Positions 1 to 14,300 of a DNA stretch of 64,000 bases are shown here, piece after piece. Under the pieces are notes generated by a model that was not told the origin of the DNA, searched no databases, and worked only from the letters and a program-made list of their open reading frames with translations. The first letter of the stretch is position 1. The number at the start of each line of letters is the position of its first letter. A program made the position numbers and the translations under genes. This stretch comes from Oxytricha trifallax (lineage: Eukaryota; Ciliophora; Spirotrichea; Sporadotrichida; Oxytrichidae), in the NCBI GenBank assembly GCA_000711775.1, contig ARYC01000288.1:62001-126000 (forward strand), written 5' to 3'.

Positions 1-2080
1 ATAAATACAATATGATATTATATATTTTAATTTTATTAAGAAATTAATAAATAACAATATTAACAATTCATTATTTTTAAAACAAATTAATCGTTCATAT
101 AATAAAAATACTTTAAAATCTATAAATACTATAAATTTTAGAATAATAAAGATATTGTCATTAGTAGTATAATGAGTTGCATTTAGTGTGATTAATTATT
201 GCAATTTTTTTTATTTATTATGTTCAATACCCAAAATTGGCAAATTTATAGAAAGCAATTAAACTTTCAAATCTGTAAATTCTTAATTTTAATATAACAT
301 TTTTAAAATCTTAAATTATTTATTGATAACATATTGAGATAATTTTGGATTCAAAATGTGATAAATTTTTTTAATTTTTTTAATTTTATTTAAATAATAG
401 TTTTATATATTTAATTATTTTTAATAATCTTGTATCTTTTCCCTAACTATAGTTTCAAGCTCCTGAATAAGTTTGGTGCAAAGAACATAATGTACAATAT
501 AAACTTAGAAATTCCTAATTTTAATATTTTTGGATAAAAAAATAGAATAAAATTTTATAAACTTTGTTTTAATGAATCATTAAACTTTTATCATTCATAA
601 ATTTAGAAAATATTATTGAAAATTAAATATATATAAAAAAAGAGAAGTTAAAACTATTTTAAACATTTATAAATTAAAAATTCACTTTTTAAATCATTTT
701 AAATTCTTAAGAAGATTATATATTTATAAGGAATGAAGTAAATTAATGTATTTAAAATTATTAAAAATATATGATTAATCTCTATACTAATAAAAATAAA
801 ACCAATACTGATATAAATAAATCCAACCAAAATATATAATTTCAATTATTTAAACTATGATTTATTTTTTATTCATTAAAAGGAATTATGATTTATATAA
901 TTTGCTTATTATACTGATAGTAATAGAAAACGAACTTTTTTGTAATTCTGTAAAAAGTTTTTACATTGAAATTCTTGGCTAATTTGTGGAAAAAAATCAA
1001 AATAATTGTATAAATAATTTAAATTTTAAAAAATAAAATATTCAAAACTATTTACTTAATTTAATTAAAATTTGAAATGAAAAATTAAAAGATTTTGTTT
1101 AATTAATTTTATTAAAAAACCATTTGCTTAATTTAAATTTTCATCCAGATAGATTAATCTACTTTTCAAAAGTGATTATGATTTTTCATTACCCCTTTAA
1201 AATATTTGTAAGAAGTTGCGCTTTTCTTTATTTTTTTTAGAAATATATTTATTAGTTATTTTTGGGGTTTAAATGAAGATAAAGAGTTCAAGGAAATAAA
1301 TAAACATTAAATATAAATATAGATGGTTTGAAGATTAATGACAACTTAAAAATGATTTAGCAGACAGAGGGATTCAATAAAATTTAATACAGAAATTTTA
1401 ATATAATTTCCACAAGTTCAATCATTTTAAGCTACTAACAAAAACAGTAATGGGGTATTGTGATGGTAAATAAAATGATTAATTTTTAACTAAGAATAAT
1501 TTGAGTAGTTAAATATAAAATTTTAGGCATTACCCATATAAATGACTTAAATCAAATTTGTTTATCTTAAAATTAGCTCTCATAAAGAAACCTCATCAGA
1601 AAATTTTAAAAAATTATCAAAACTAGAAAAGTATTGATGAAAATAAAGTTTCGGAGTCGAAATTATAGCGTATTTTATTTGATTACATAGTAATTTCTTG
1701 TATTATGACATTTAAATTTAATGGTAAATATTTTTCCTACACAGCCCAAGGAGTTAATAAGGCATATACTTATTGACCAAAAGTTTTTTCTAAAAATCTC
1801 ATTATTTAAATATTTTTATTAAGAATAATAAATTACTCTTTAAAGTTCCACGTTATGGACTGCATTTCCATAAATACTCTTTAAAGTTTTGATATCTTTA
1901 GATAAAATTTCTCTATTGATGTCCTATTAATAGAGATATGACCATAGAAAATAGGACATATATTTAGGATTAGCCCAAAAAAATTATATTTACAAACAAA
2001 TAATCATATTTTGTATAAAAAACAAAATTATACTTTATTTTATTTAAAGATTAATACCTATTAATTTATAATAAATTAGA
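1..2080. other. AT-rich germline DNA, weak coding traces only
   Basis: Very AT-rich and repetitive in composition. Two stretches (about 1270-1520 and 1850-1935, plus strand) stay open with TAA/TAG read as Gln and have mildly protein-like composition. They could be early segments of the TRRAP locus downstream, but I cannot match them to any family. Otherwise nothing recognisable. Confidence 0.4.
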
Positions 2081-2081
2081 T

Positions 2082-2331
2082 ATGATATTTTATCGCATCA
2101 ATCGCAAACGCCAAAGTGAAGAATACAGACTTGCTTACTTAGTAAAACATGAACTCAGCGAAATAGTAAGTTTCATAAAAATGTTAATTCTATTTTATAA
2201 AAGTATACTCAAATTAAGGTCATTTCCCTTATAAAGCTTCTGAATCACATGCTTTCGAGAAAATACATTAAAGCAAAATAAATTACTCAATACTTCATAT
2301 TGGTTATAAATGTAATCAATGAGAAAAAAGA
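2082..2331 (+). CDS. TRRAP locus segment: exon, 53-nt intron, exon up to transposon
   Basis: An open frame from ATG 2082 runs to 2165 and meets GTAAGT. A GT...AG intron of 53 nt (2166-2218) then leads in phase 0 into a second open stretch starting VISLIKLLNHM. The second exon reaches KKDKL at the left target duplication of the element starting at 2340 and resumes in the same frame beyond it at 3519. The ATG need not be the true start, because the start of so large a protein is expected further upstream. The 2166-2218 gap could instead be a small IES, but the consensus donor favours an intron. Confidence 0.5.
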
Positions 2332-5300
2332 TAAATTAGGGGGGAAGTTTCCTGCACTGTTTTTTTCTCTATGCTAAATTTAATAAATTTTACATAAATT
2401 AGCAAATTTAATATTTTAATGACCCATTAAATATTAAGAGCATATTATTCATCATTGAAGTAGCTCAAGAAAATATAATATAACATTTATAATAGTTGCA
2501 GCCAGACACACTTTTGCTGCAGCTGCTTTAACATATAGTGTTTTAAGTTTTATTGATATGTTAAAATTATGATAGCTTTAAAGCTAGATTATATGTTGAT
2601 TTAAGTTTTTTATCTTCGAGAGTCATTGTTTAAAACAGTGTCTCTCGAGGATTTTTTAATTTTTTAAAGCATAAATAAGTCATTGTTAAAAATAATCATA
2701 TATTAACTTCTCTATTTTATTTTTTTTTTTCTTATTTAACTTAATTACATCCTTAAGGATAAAGTCATAAATACGTTAGGATTTTTAGGGTGCCTTATTA
2801 GGATTCCTTAATTTAACTTAGTGGTAAAAAATGATTTTTTAACTTAAGATAGAAAAATGTTCTAATTCTATTAGGAATTATCGTATTTCATTTTAGATAT
2901 CGAGAAATTTATTTCAAAATATTTAAAAATATTGAAAAAAATGTTGATAAAAAATGTTGAAATTTTGAATCCTCGAGAGACACTGTTTTAAACGATGACT
3001 CTCGAAGATCATAATAATATGAAGTTTATATTAAATAATTAAAAACTTAAATATATTTTTAATTAATTTTAATTATAAAAAAATGGAGATTTTTAGATAA
3101 AAACCTCCTTATGTCTCCGTGAGCATCAATCAATTCTTTAATCAGATGCAACTATTGTAATTATATAGGAATGATAAGAACAAGATAAATTGAATCAGAA
3201 TTACACTAACTGTTGGATATAATATTTGGAATTACTATAGTAAAGCAATATAAGATTTAAAAGATAGAACCTACAAATATCAGATGAAAAATGTCAAAGT
3301 TTTTGGAATCTAAATATCGATATTCACTATTGATTAAATAAATTAAAGTATAATTATAACAATGAAATTGGTCCTGAAGTTAGTTGATAGTTATTGTAAA
3401 GATAAATTTAATTAAAAAAAATTAAAAATTAAAAAAAATAAAAATTAAAAAAGTGCAGGAAACTTCCCTAAAAAAAATTTTTTATTATAAAACCAGTGCA
3501 GGAAACTTCCCCCCCCCCTAAATTAGTAATAGTAAAATAGAGAATATCTGCGATTTCTTTGAATCTGTTTTATAATGGCTCAATAACAGCACTCAAGACC
3601 ATGATTAGAATGATTAAAGACTTATTTGACAAAAAAGATAATTTTAAAAGATCTCGATCAAATAATAGTCAAACATTCAAAAGAAAGTTGCTGCAAACAG
3701 AGCACTCTAAATCATAATTTAAGAACTGCCAAAGCTAAAATATCTCATCTTACTTTTGTATACAAACAATGACTCTTTGGTATATCAGGTTGAGAAGGAA
3801 TGCAGATCCACTCTTGATAATTAAATGACTTTACACTAAAAACATACTGGACACTATTGATGACTCAGAGAAAGATTTCTATTCAATTTATTTTCACTAC
3901 TTTTTAAATAGTTCAGAGCAGAATTTAAGCCAAATAATTGCTACGTTTAGTATATAAGATATTTCAAAAAATACCAATTTATTCCAATAAACTCTCCTCT
4001 TATAAGTTAATTGTCTATTCTAAATATAAAAGGCTCTTAAGTATTATAAATATATAACAGCTGCAGTAGTAATTGTTATAATTTTCTATATAATTAAAGT
4101 CCTAAAACTATTTCTCAATTTTATATACATGATTTAATTGATTGTTCTTATTATAGTCAAATTTGGAAAATTCTCTAAAATATCCAAAAGAATTTGAAAA
4201 TGTTTACACTTTGAATCAATGTAATAATCGTTCTTTGACAAGTAATCTTACTTTCTATTGCTTTCAAAAAATTTAACTATTAAAAATTAAATATATCTGT
4301 CGCTCTATTTGAATTGAGCTGAATTGTATTATTTTTACAGTAGAGTCTATAAATTATTGAATTATGAAAAATTCAATATGAATGCTTTTAAAGGTAATAA
4401 TAAGTCAATCATTATATGTTCAGATAAAAAATCAGTGTAAATAAATTTCAGTTTAATATGAGGAAAATGAAAGTATTTAAATACAGACTTCGCTAGTAAC
4501 TTCCGTTCAATCTATTTTGTCAGTTAATAAGTAAAATTCTTGTGAGAATACTTAAATATTTAGACTTAATTTAACTATATTTCACCCCAATTATATATTA
4601 ATGAAAAATTTGGTAAAGTTCATACAATATTTGAAGAAGTGAACTTTAATATCCTTTAATTAACTTAAATTCGATTTATTATATAAACTGGCTTTTTTTA
4701 TCAAAACATTTTAGTTAAATTATTTGTATATTAACTTAAATTTTCAGCTGAGTCTCTTTTCTTCATTTTTAATTAATTTCCTATCAATTATGAATAATAA
4801 ATAGTGTCTTAGATAGTGAATAGGGTTATTTTTTTTTGCTTCTTTAATTATTTTTATCTAGCTATAACATAATATTTAATAAAAAATCTTAAAACCAGCT
4901 CTAACAGATAAAATTGACTTAGAATTAAAAATTTTGCTAATTTATTTTTTTAGGTAACCTCTGTTATTCTAGAATATTTTTATGTCACTTCGAATTAAGA
5001 TAAGATTTAAGAAAATTCCTTTTTAAGAAGTTTGGGACTAGAAACCTATAATTTACTGAAATTCTTTTGTGTATAGACTAATGTAATATGCTTTAAGCAC
5101 TTAAATAATATCAGTTTTAAATTAAATTTTAGCTTTTAGTCATATTTTTGCTTAAATTAATGATATAACAAGAAAACACAACAAATATAAGCATTAATAA
5201 TAATTTTCCATTTAAATATCATTCTTATGACTGGATTGTTCTTGGGGTTTTAAATTCCAACTTTAAAACCTATTTTTAACTATTTTTATAATAGGTTATT

Positions 5301-8300
5301 ACAATTGTACAATATTAACTCTATTTTACTTAAGAATACTTATTAAATTTCTATGGGGTAGGTACTTAAATCAACTTACTTAGATTAAATTGAGTTTTTG
5401 CTGAAGCATGAGGTGCTTGATCCCATCTATAAGGTTCAATTATATTGTAGAAATGCATTTGTTTTTGGGAATTAATTCATAATTTTCTAATTTTATTCTG
5501 TAATATTTTTATTTATGTTAATCCATAGTAAATGTTAATCAAAATCCAAGCATTATTATATTTAATTGAAAATAATAAAAAAATAAAAGTGTCTAAAATT
5601 ATTATAATGAATTTATCTCATCATTTAACAGATATAAAATTATTTTTACTGATTATTTAGACTCAATAATTTCGAAGTGTTTATATTTTTGAATTTATTT
5701 CTACATAATTGCAATAGCACAGCCCAGTTTAGATTACTAGATTTACTATAGATTAATTTACTTATTCTTTAGCTCAGTGACCATTTTTAATTATCATTAA
5801 ATTTATTATTTCCAAAAACAAAAAAATTATAATAATAATTAATCTTCCTATATTATTGAAGATGAAATTGAAAAGCATGAACCCAGAGCTAAGCTAATAA
5901 AATAAAAAAGAGATTAATATAATATAAATTTGAATTTGTATAAGTAATAATTTAAATTTCAGTGTTAATTTACAAATTAATTTTTAATTCTTTAAGATTA
6001 TTAAGATAATATTCTTTCAAATAACCCTATGTTTAGCAACGTAGATTAAAATTGAATTTTTTTAAGTTTATATTAAACTAGCTTAATAAACTGAATATTT
6101 TTAATTTAATAGAAGAGTTGATATGTACAATCTCAATTAAATCTATAAATGATATTTATTATTTACAACTTGTTCTTTAAATCTAGTAATCTTAAATATT
6201 CACTGCTAATTAAAATCTATTGAGATAGTAATAATATTTTTAGATATTTCATTCTATGAGATATGAGGACAAGATCAAAAATTAATTAAATATTCTTAAA
6301 CTCCCATAACAGAAAACATTCAGTTGTAAAATCTAATTAAAGTTGAGATTAATTTTTTGGAATTCAAATTTATCATAATTCTTTCTTTCCTAACTTAATT
6401 AATATAATACCTTAAATCTGATTTTAAAATGTACCTTAATAATTAATAAATCACATAATATTAAAAGTCATTGACTTGATTAACGAGTTATACTCAAATT
6501 AAAATATGTAACAATTCGCTGTTTAATACTAAAATCAAACAATCAATTTTAGTCGTGACGTAGACGATTCTGAAGTGGGTTACGTGGCAATCAATGAAGT
6601 GGCAAGTCGTGAACTAAAAAACTCCGAAAAAACACCTCGCCCCCCATTCCATTTCTCCCCGTACCGAGATGCATACGAGATAAGAGCATAGCGAACTAGG
6701 AGTATCCCCCGCAGAGCTCGCAGAGATCTGCTTCCTGTAAACAATTAAAGGGGAGTCTGGAGAAAACTCTTAGCACCACCTTCATCATGCTCCCTATTAC
6801 CTAGGAAGCTGAACTCATGCCAGGAAGCTCATCTAATGCAGGGAAATCCTTAGCGTGCAGACAACTCGAGGAGTAATTAAAAGTCATAAAAACTTTAAAC
6901 TCTCAAAATACATATTTTGCTTTGACAAACAAATTATTAATTTTAAAGATATATATAAAACTAAAATCATAAATTTTACTTTTTTTTGTTTTTAGTTTGA
7001 TAGAATATGAATATATGCCTAAAAGAGACTCCTCAAGCAAAACAAAAATTAAGCATAATATTTAATTAAATATGAATCGAAATTATAAATCAATGATTAA
7101 GTGTGAATTTAATTTAAAAATTTCCAAATATTTCAACAAAAGTCCCTTAGAAGCTATCGGCTCCTTCCAAAACTTGAAATTTAAGAGAAATATTATTAAA
7201 CATCATGAGTGAGCCTAGTTTTATTAACTAAATATTACTGTATAGAGAGTCAGAAGTGTTGAGAATTCTTTGATTTAAAAATGTTTCTACTTCATAATTT
7301 TAAGTAAAGCTCAACATATTAAACATAAATTTATATTAAAAATTCAAAATTATGTTTATCAAAATTTAACTACTAACTAGTTGATAAACTTTGTAAAGTA
7401 ATGCTAAAATACATTTGGCAACTTCAATCCAGAGATATTGCTCTAGAAGAGTGATGCTTTTAACTTAGTAAAATATTGTTGCATTAAAATTAAAGAAACA
7501 ATAAAATCATATTTTATTATTAAGAAACCAATCCCATTTAAGATAAATCTACATTATAATCTAAAAGTGTATCCTCAATTACTGCAAAAATATGCTCAAA
7601 ATTAAAAGCTTTCAATATTATTCGAAATAATTAAGGGCTACAGATATAAATCAATTGTAGATATGACAGCCACAAAACTATTCTTCCTATATGAAGTATT
7701 ATGTAAATAATAATAATAAGAGATAGCTACTAGATCAAACTTTAAAAGAAATTCAGGCAGGATAGCATACTTTAATTTAATTTTTATGACATCAATCATC
7801 ATGCACTCAATTAAAGGCAAAGATTAAAGTTTATTTTAGGAAACTTGTTGAAAATTACTCTCCACAAATTAAACTTCTAAATCTTATAATGAATAAATTG
7901 TGAGTTAAACAGCTCTTCATATTTTACTCTTTAATTATTTAAATTAAGGAAATAGTAGACTAAAAACTAATGCAAGACTTTGTTGAGACTTTCTTCGGAG
8001 TAAAGTTTTTATAAAATACATAAAATGAGTCGCAGAAGATGCATTAGCTTGAATGTTTGAGACAAAAACTAGAGATCTCCCTCTGCGTATCTTATGAGTA
8101 ATTCTAGATTGAAATCATTAAGGTCATCAATCTTATGTTCAGATACTTCGATTTCATCACTATTTTAGTATATTTATATTAATTAAGTTTAATTTATATA
8201 AAACTCATTAAAGAATCCACAAAATATAAGTTTATTTAGTAATATCCAAAGAACTTGCACATAGCCAGAAGTTTAAAAGATTTCTTAATTCTTATACAAT

Positions 8301-11300
8301 TGTTCTAAGAAGGCCAATATAACTATTTAAATAAATAAATGAATAATTAATAATTTAAATTAAAATATTTTTATTTATAATCCTAGCCTCAAAGAATCAA
8401 TACTCAAAACCTTTAGTAGAAACTTCTAAATATTATTTTGATCTTTTTATCTAAAATACAATTTCATTGTATTTAAATATTAAGTTTTACTATTAAATAT
8501 CGCTTTCACTCTGGCCTCTTGTAAACTACGAATAATTGACTTATTTAAGGAAAATTATAAAATTTTCTGAGGGAATTTAAATTTTTACTACCCTTCACTA
8601 AGTATAAATATATTTCTCTAGCTGATTAATTGAATTTCATTTTATATTATTTTAGTCCTTTCATTCTCCTCATTTTACAAATTATCTATTCGATTAGATA
8701 TTTTTTATTTAAGAGATTATTTTTTTTATATTTTAGCAAACGATTAAACTTTAAATTTTTTTAAGTTAAAGCATAACGATTAAATCTTATTTGGAATAAA
8801 ATTTTTAATTTTTAAAATACTTTTTTTGCCTTGAATTTTTAATTGTTGAAGAGTTATAGGCTCTACTTCTTTTTAAATTAAAACAGATAAATTATCTACC
8901 ATTTGATAATATTTTAAAAATTATTTATAGAGAAAGCTATTAAGAATTTACATCTAAGGTTTTCACAAAAAATGGATATATTATAAAATTTATATCAAGA
9001 TATTTCAAGTTTCTTAAAGTATAAAAATAATAAAATGAAAATGACGTAGATTCTTCAAGAATTTCATTTAAAAATATGAGCATATATTATTTACTATAGT
9101 TAGATAAAAAATTAAATATTGAATTTCATTTTTTTATAATTTAACCATTTCTATTATTGATGATTGATTTTAACTGATAGCATTATAAGTATTTACTAAT
9201 TTTAAGGTTTTAGGTTTTTAATTAGAATTTATAGTTTAATTAATCTTTTTGTAATGATTCTAGATGCCAACCAATTAAAAAATAAATTTATCTCAAACTT
9301 CAGCAGATAATCAAATGCTTCAAATGATCGCTTAATATATCAGCAAGTATTGATGATGATTATGCAGCATAGTTAGAATCTATAATCAATTAATTTATAA
9401 AATCTTAATATTAAAATCTATCTTTTAACAAATAAATTAAAGAGATTTGTGAGCAAAATTTTTAACTTATAAAGTCAATTATTATAAACGTAAAGGCGCT
9501 TGTGCACAAATCTTTCAGAAATATAATGAACATTTTCTCCGATCCAAAGATATAAGAAAGAATTTCAGGGTCAACTTTAATGAATTTTAAATCGATTATG
9601 TTTCACTGTGCCTCAAGAAGGCATTGATATTTGAAGGCAGAAATACTTAAAAAGCATATGATTGATTTATCTTTCAAGTTTCTTGCTTGGACATCAAGAG
9701 CAGTTTTACTATTCACATGAGCAGTTCTTCGGTAGAATGAACAAAATTATCTCTAGATTTGGAGCTCATTTTACTTCAATTTTAAAGCAATTGCTAGTTG
9801 AGCTTGATTTTTAAATTTTTAACTTGGATAAGCTAGAGAATAATGAACATCTAAAGGCAGGGTGCCATCACTGAATTTTCAGCTTAAAATTACCAGAATA
9901 TCTTCTTAAATAGTAAATAATGTTCTACTTTAATTATAACTACTACTTCAATTCAATCAAAATGAGCCAGTCAAAGATGTGCTTGATTTTACTATTTACT
10001 ATCATAAAAAATTAAGAACTTAGTGAGAGTTTTCCCGAATGTGCGCATATAAAAATTTTACAATTTTATTGTATTATAGAGGGATATTCAAATTATAATT
10101 TCAAACAGATAAAATAATTCGATATATTTCTCTTTATATATTATAAATCCAATCTATCTATTATTTGTATGTCTTTTTCAATTGCAATGACATGCATTTA
10201 GTTTTATATTAAATAATTCATATGAAATATTAATATTTTTATTAATTAACAACAAGAATTCAAACAATTTTTATATAGGCGAAAATTAAAAACTTTCAAA
10301 AATAATAAAATTATTAAGAAATTAGTTAATATTCGTAGTATATAATTAATTTTATGATAAATTGATAAAAAACCTTTGAGAAAATTAAATAATCTAAAAA
10401 AGCATTTTAATATCAAAATTAATACTTAGCTAACAATTTTTACTTTTATGACCCCATTTTACAAATAAAAACAAATTTTAGATTGAAACCTAAGCTGTTA
10501 AAGATATATAAAAATATAAATTCTCTTTTATTTTGAAAATTAAGGTATATTTGTATTTTATTTTTATAAATTCAATAATTATGTTTTGAATTTTTTATTT
10601 TTCTTAAAAGAAGTCTGGGTGTGTATGAATATATCTTTTGACCTATTTTTATTATTTTAAGTATAATAAAATAAAACTAGAAGTTCAAAATAAATATATA
10701 ATAAATATTGATTATAGTTATTGCTAACTCAATTAAAACAATAAAAACCAACGAAATTGATTGATAAAAGTAATTTTTGCAAAATGATATGCAATTCTAA
10801 ATAAACATGTTTAATTTTTTTAAATATACTTCTTTAGCATTTTTTCTCTAATTAATGTAAATGGAGCATTAATTTCTTGGTACATTTTTATTAATCATTG
10901 TTACTAATAAAAAATATCGTTTTAAAATATAATTGTGTGTATGCCACGATATAGATATCTTTCAAAGATTAAGGTGAATTTATCTTAAAAATCTTGTTAA
11001 TTACAATTAGGTTCAAAAATTATATAAAAACTATGAATTATATAATAAAACCCAATAATCATAATGATGTTTGATTAATATTGTGCATTAAAAATTTAGT
11101 TAATATATTAATTTATTTACTATAAAATTATAATAATAATTAAAATTTGATTTATTTGCGAAAAAAATCTATAAATTTTATTATGACAAATGAGGTTACA
11201 AATACTGTTTTTATTAAAATCTATTTTCAAAAAAATTGTTAAACTTATGATATATACTTATGATATGTAATTTTTTAAAAATGTTCATTCATTCAAGTTA

Positions 11301-14300
11301 TTTTCAGAAAATTCTCCAAAATAAATGAATCTTCAAAAATTTTTCTATTATAATACCTAAATAATTTTTTGAAAATCAAAGAAAACCTTTATCACTTTTT
11401 ATTATAAAAATTAAAATAGAGATTAAGTGCATACATTTTTTATGTAGTTTTGAATCTTCAGAGTTGTTTGATATTTCAGAAAGTATATAATCTTCGATTA
11501 GATGGATGTGAGTCCCCAGAAACTTAGAATAATATATAATGTACTGCATTAAGCATGCACAGCCGATACTATTTACAGTCAAATAATTTGATATCATGGT
11601 ACTCAGTCAAGCCCAGATGAGATCGCTGAACTCAAGATAGAAAAGAAATTATTATAATCATTCAACAAAGAGACTTTGATGAACTATTTTTACTAAATTA
11701 TTTAGAATTAAGAAGATTCATCAAGAGCAGTCTATTTAGATACTTGAAATAGTCTATAAATTAACTCTACTTTGATTTAAAGAAAAAAAGCTTGAAGAAA
11801 TTCAATAATTATATATTAATTATGGATAAAAAGGCAAATTTTTGAATAATACTTAAAAAAAGCCTCTAACAGAAAAGATTTCAACAAATTACTATATTTT
11901 AGCATTCATTTTAAACATAGTCAATAAACTTTTTCGCATTTACAATTAAAGCAGAACTTAATTTTTGATTTATATGAAATTATTTTCTTGAACTTGATAC
12001 TTATATCATATCCACTTAATCAAATAATCATTTCAACTTTTTATAAGCTTTGTCTTAAAATTATTATTTTTCTTCCAGAATTAGTGATTCTAATGATTGG
12101 GAGAAATTAAAATTTTTTATTTTTTAAAAAATATTTAATAATTTTATGCTAATTAACCTTTAAGGTATCCCTCTTTAAGTCTTAGTATTATATAATATTA
12201 TTTCTATTGATTAATCTCAGCTTACAGTTTGAAAAATATATATTTATATGAAACTTAATAACTCATTCGATAGGATTTAACACATAAATTAATTGAGGTT
12301 AGCAGTTAAATTCATTCCAATGATTCAGAGAGCTTAATAATCTTTCAGGTATTTACTTCTAATTCTTCTATTAAAATACATTATATATATTTATGTGAAA
12401 TTTCTCCGTCATAAATTCTAGCTAAACCGTAAATTTATAATAGAAAATGATTGTGCTAGTTTTAAATATATTAAAACTCATAAAGATGTGTAAACCGATA
12501 AATAAATAACATTTTCGTAATTTAAAGCTGTTTTCAGAGTGCGTTAATAAATACAGCTAAATGAAGTTGAAAGATATCATGAACCCCATTTCAGAGATAA
12601 TCAGTATCAATCCAAGCCACAGCACTGATAAAAACATCTCAGATAAGCTGTTTGTGAAACTGTTCTACTAATACTGGAGTATCCAATCTCGTGAAGAGCA
12701 GCAAATCTTAACAGAATAAATTTAAGAATTCTTGATCTCTACTATTTTAATGATAAGCAATCAGGATTTTAGAAAAAAATATGTAGATTTTTCATAAATA
12801 AATTCAAATCATATATAGGACTAAGCCAGATATTTTACCAAACATAAATTAAAAAGAATAAAACATAAACTTCTCTTTGAATGAAATATATAGCAAGCTA
12901 GCTGAAGACGATTACATTGCTGGACTGAGGAGAGTAGTAACTGAGGCAAAAGAAACAAGGTCTTTTTTCCAAATAAATTTACAAGTAAATGTGGGAAGAG
13001 CTCAATTAGTATTGCACTATATGAAAAATACTATCACTAGCATGCCTAAAATATTTGAACAATTTTATTTTTGAATAATAGTTCAGTCAGTTTATTATCT
13101 ATCACGCTGAAGAACAAGGTCTCTACTAACAAATGGATTAAGATGTAGGAAATCTAGGGAAATATTAGAGACAGCTGCAACTATCAACTTATAAGCATCT
13201 TAAGGACAATTAATAGTTTTTATCATAGAATGAATTATAAGGGAAGTAGCAGCAGCAAGTGGCTAGACAATTTATGAAGCACTTATTAATACTGAAGTTG
13301 AGAAAGAAAATGCAAATAAATAGAGAAAAGCATTTCTCAAATAAAAGTTGGCTTTGATGAGCTAACAATAGAATCAATTTAAACCAGTCAAAGCATTTTG
13401 TTAAAAATTAAGAAAATCTCAAGGTGCTTAACAAATGGGACCAATATTATATAGGTCATAAAATATCAAATTTAGATCAAACTTTCAAACAAGTTTATTA
13501 TTACAATACAGAGACATCGCCCATGCCCTGTAAAACCAAGAAATGCTGATTGAATACTACTGGAACGTGAAAGACTGGAGAAATCTGTCTCAGTACGAGC
13601 AAATCTTGAAAAAGAGCTTATAAATAAGTACCAGATCTACTACATCTACTTCATAATCTATCAGCAGTACATAGCAAAGTTTGACGAAATGTTCAATCAA
13701 GTCATTCATCTCTCATTCAAGGAGTGGGATTCCTACTTGCCCAACTATATCGACAATAAGATAGAATTTTTTAGAAATTCTAATTTTTAAATTATAATTA
13801 GCTAAATTATTATTTCTCGAGTGAGCTAATCGTAGATTTTAATTCTAACAAATCAATATCTATTAAATAAGTTTTGTATTTTCAATAATTTAATTAATTA
13901 AAAAAAATTAAATCCAATGAAATATATTCTTAGCTCAATATTTTATTTTTTTTATAATTTTAATATTTATCCTTAATGTGTTATATGAAACCTTATAATG
14001 TTTCACCAAGTTGACCTTGGAATGAATCAAAATATAGAATTTTTGTATGTACAAAGTTCTGGAGAACAGAAATTTCATTCAGCATCAAATCAGTACTATA
14101 CTTTGTCCAAGCCAGCCAAATATCACCCCAGCTATGTCACAGAAAATTATATTTTTTTAAATCAAACCCTTATTATTCCTATATCTGTTTTTAAGAGGTT
14201 AAAATCATCGTAATTCACAATAAATATATTCTATTAAAAATTACTATATATATTTTATCACAGCAAGATGTGATGTAATAGAAACTGCAGCTAGAGAGCC

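Larger units (their letters stand above)
2340..3518. mobile_element. G-run element copy 1 (TIR GGGGGAAGTTTCCTGCAC), 8-bp TSD, in a coding exon
   Basis: Terminal inverted repeats of a G run followed by AAGTTTCCTGCAC (left), matched by GTGCAGGAAACTTCC and a C run (right). Flanked by TAAATTAG direct repeats of 8 bp. A second, shorter copy (475 bp) lies at 57754-58228 with its own 8-bp duplication; shared internal sequence includes a segment near CATCATTGAAGTAG and one near the right end. No transposase ORF is visible, so it is non-autonomous. An 8-bp duplication fits hAT, P or Merlin superfamilies; the G-run terminus matches none that I can name with confidence. This copy is longer because of a nested insertion at about 2492-3155. 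Confidence 0.8.

Noticed and set aside
7638-7820. Minus-strand 60-codon frame
   Set aside because: It is the antisense shadow of a much better plus-strand TRRAP-locus segment read with TAA/TAG as Gln.
11376-11597. Minus-strand 73-codon frame
   Set aside because: Overlaps plus-strand coding-like sequence in the direction of the locus and has no family resemblance.
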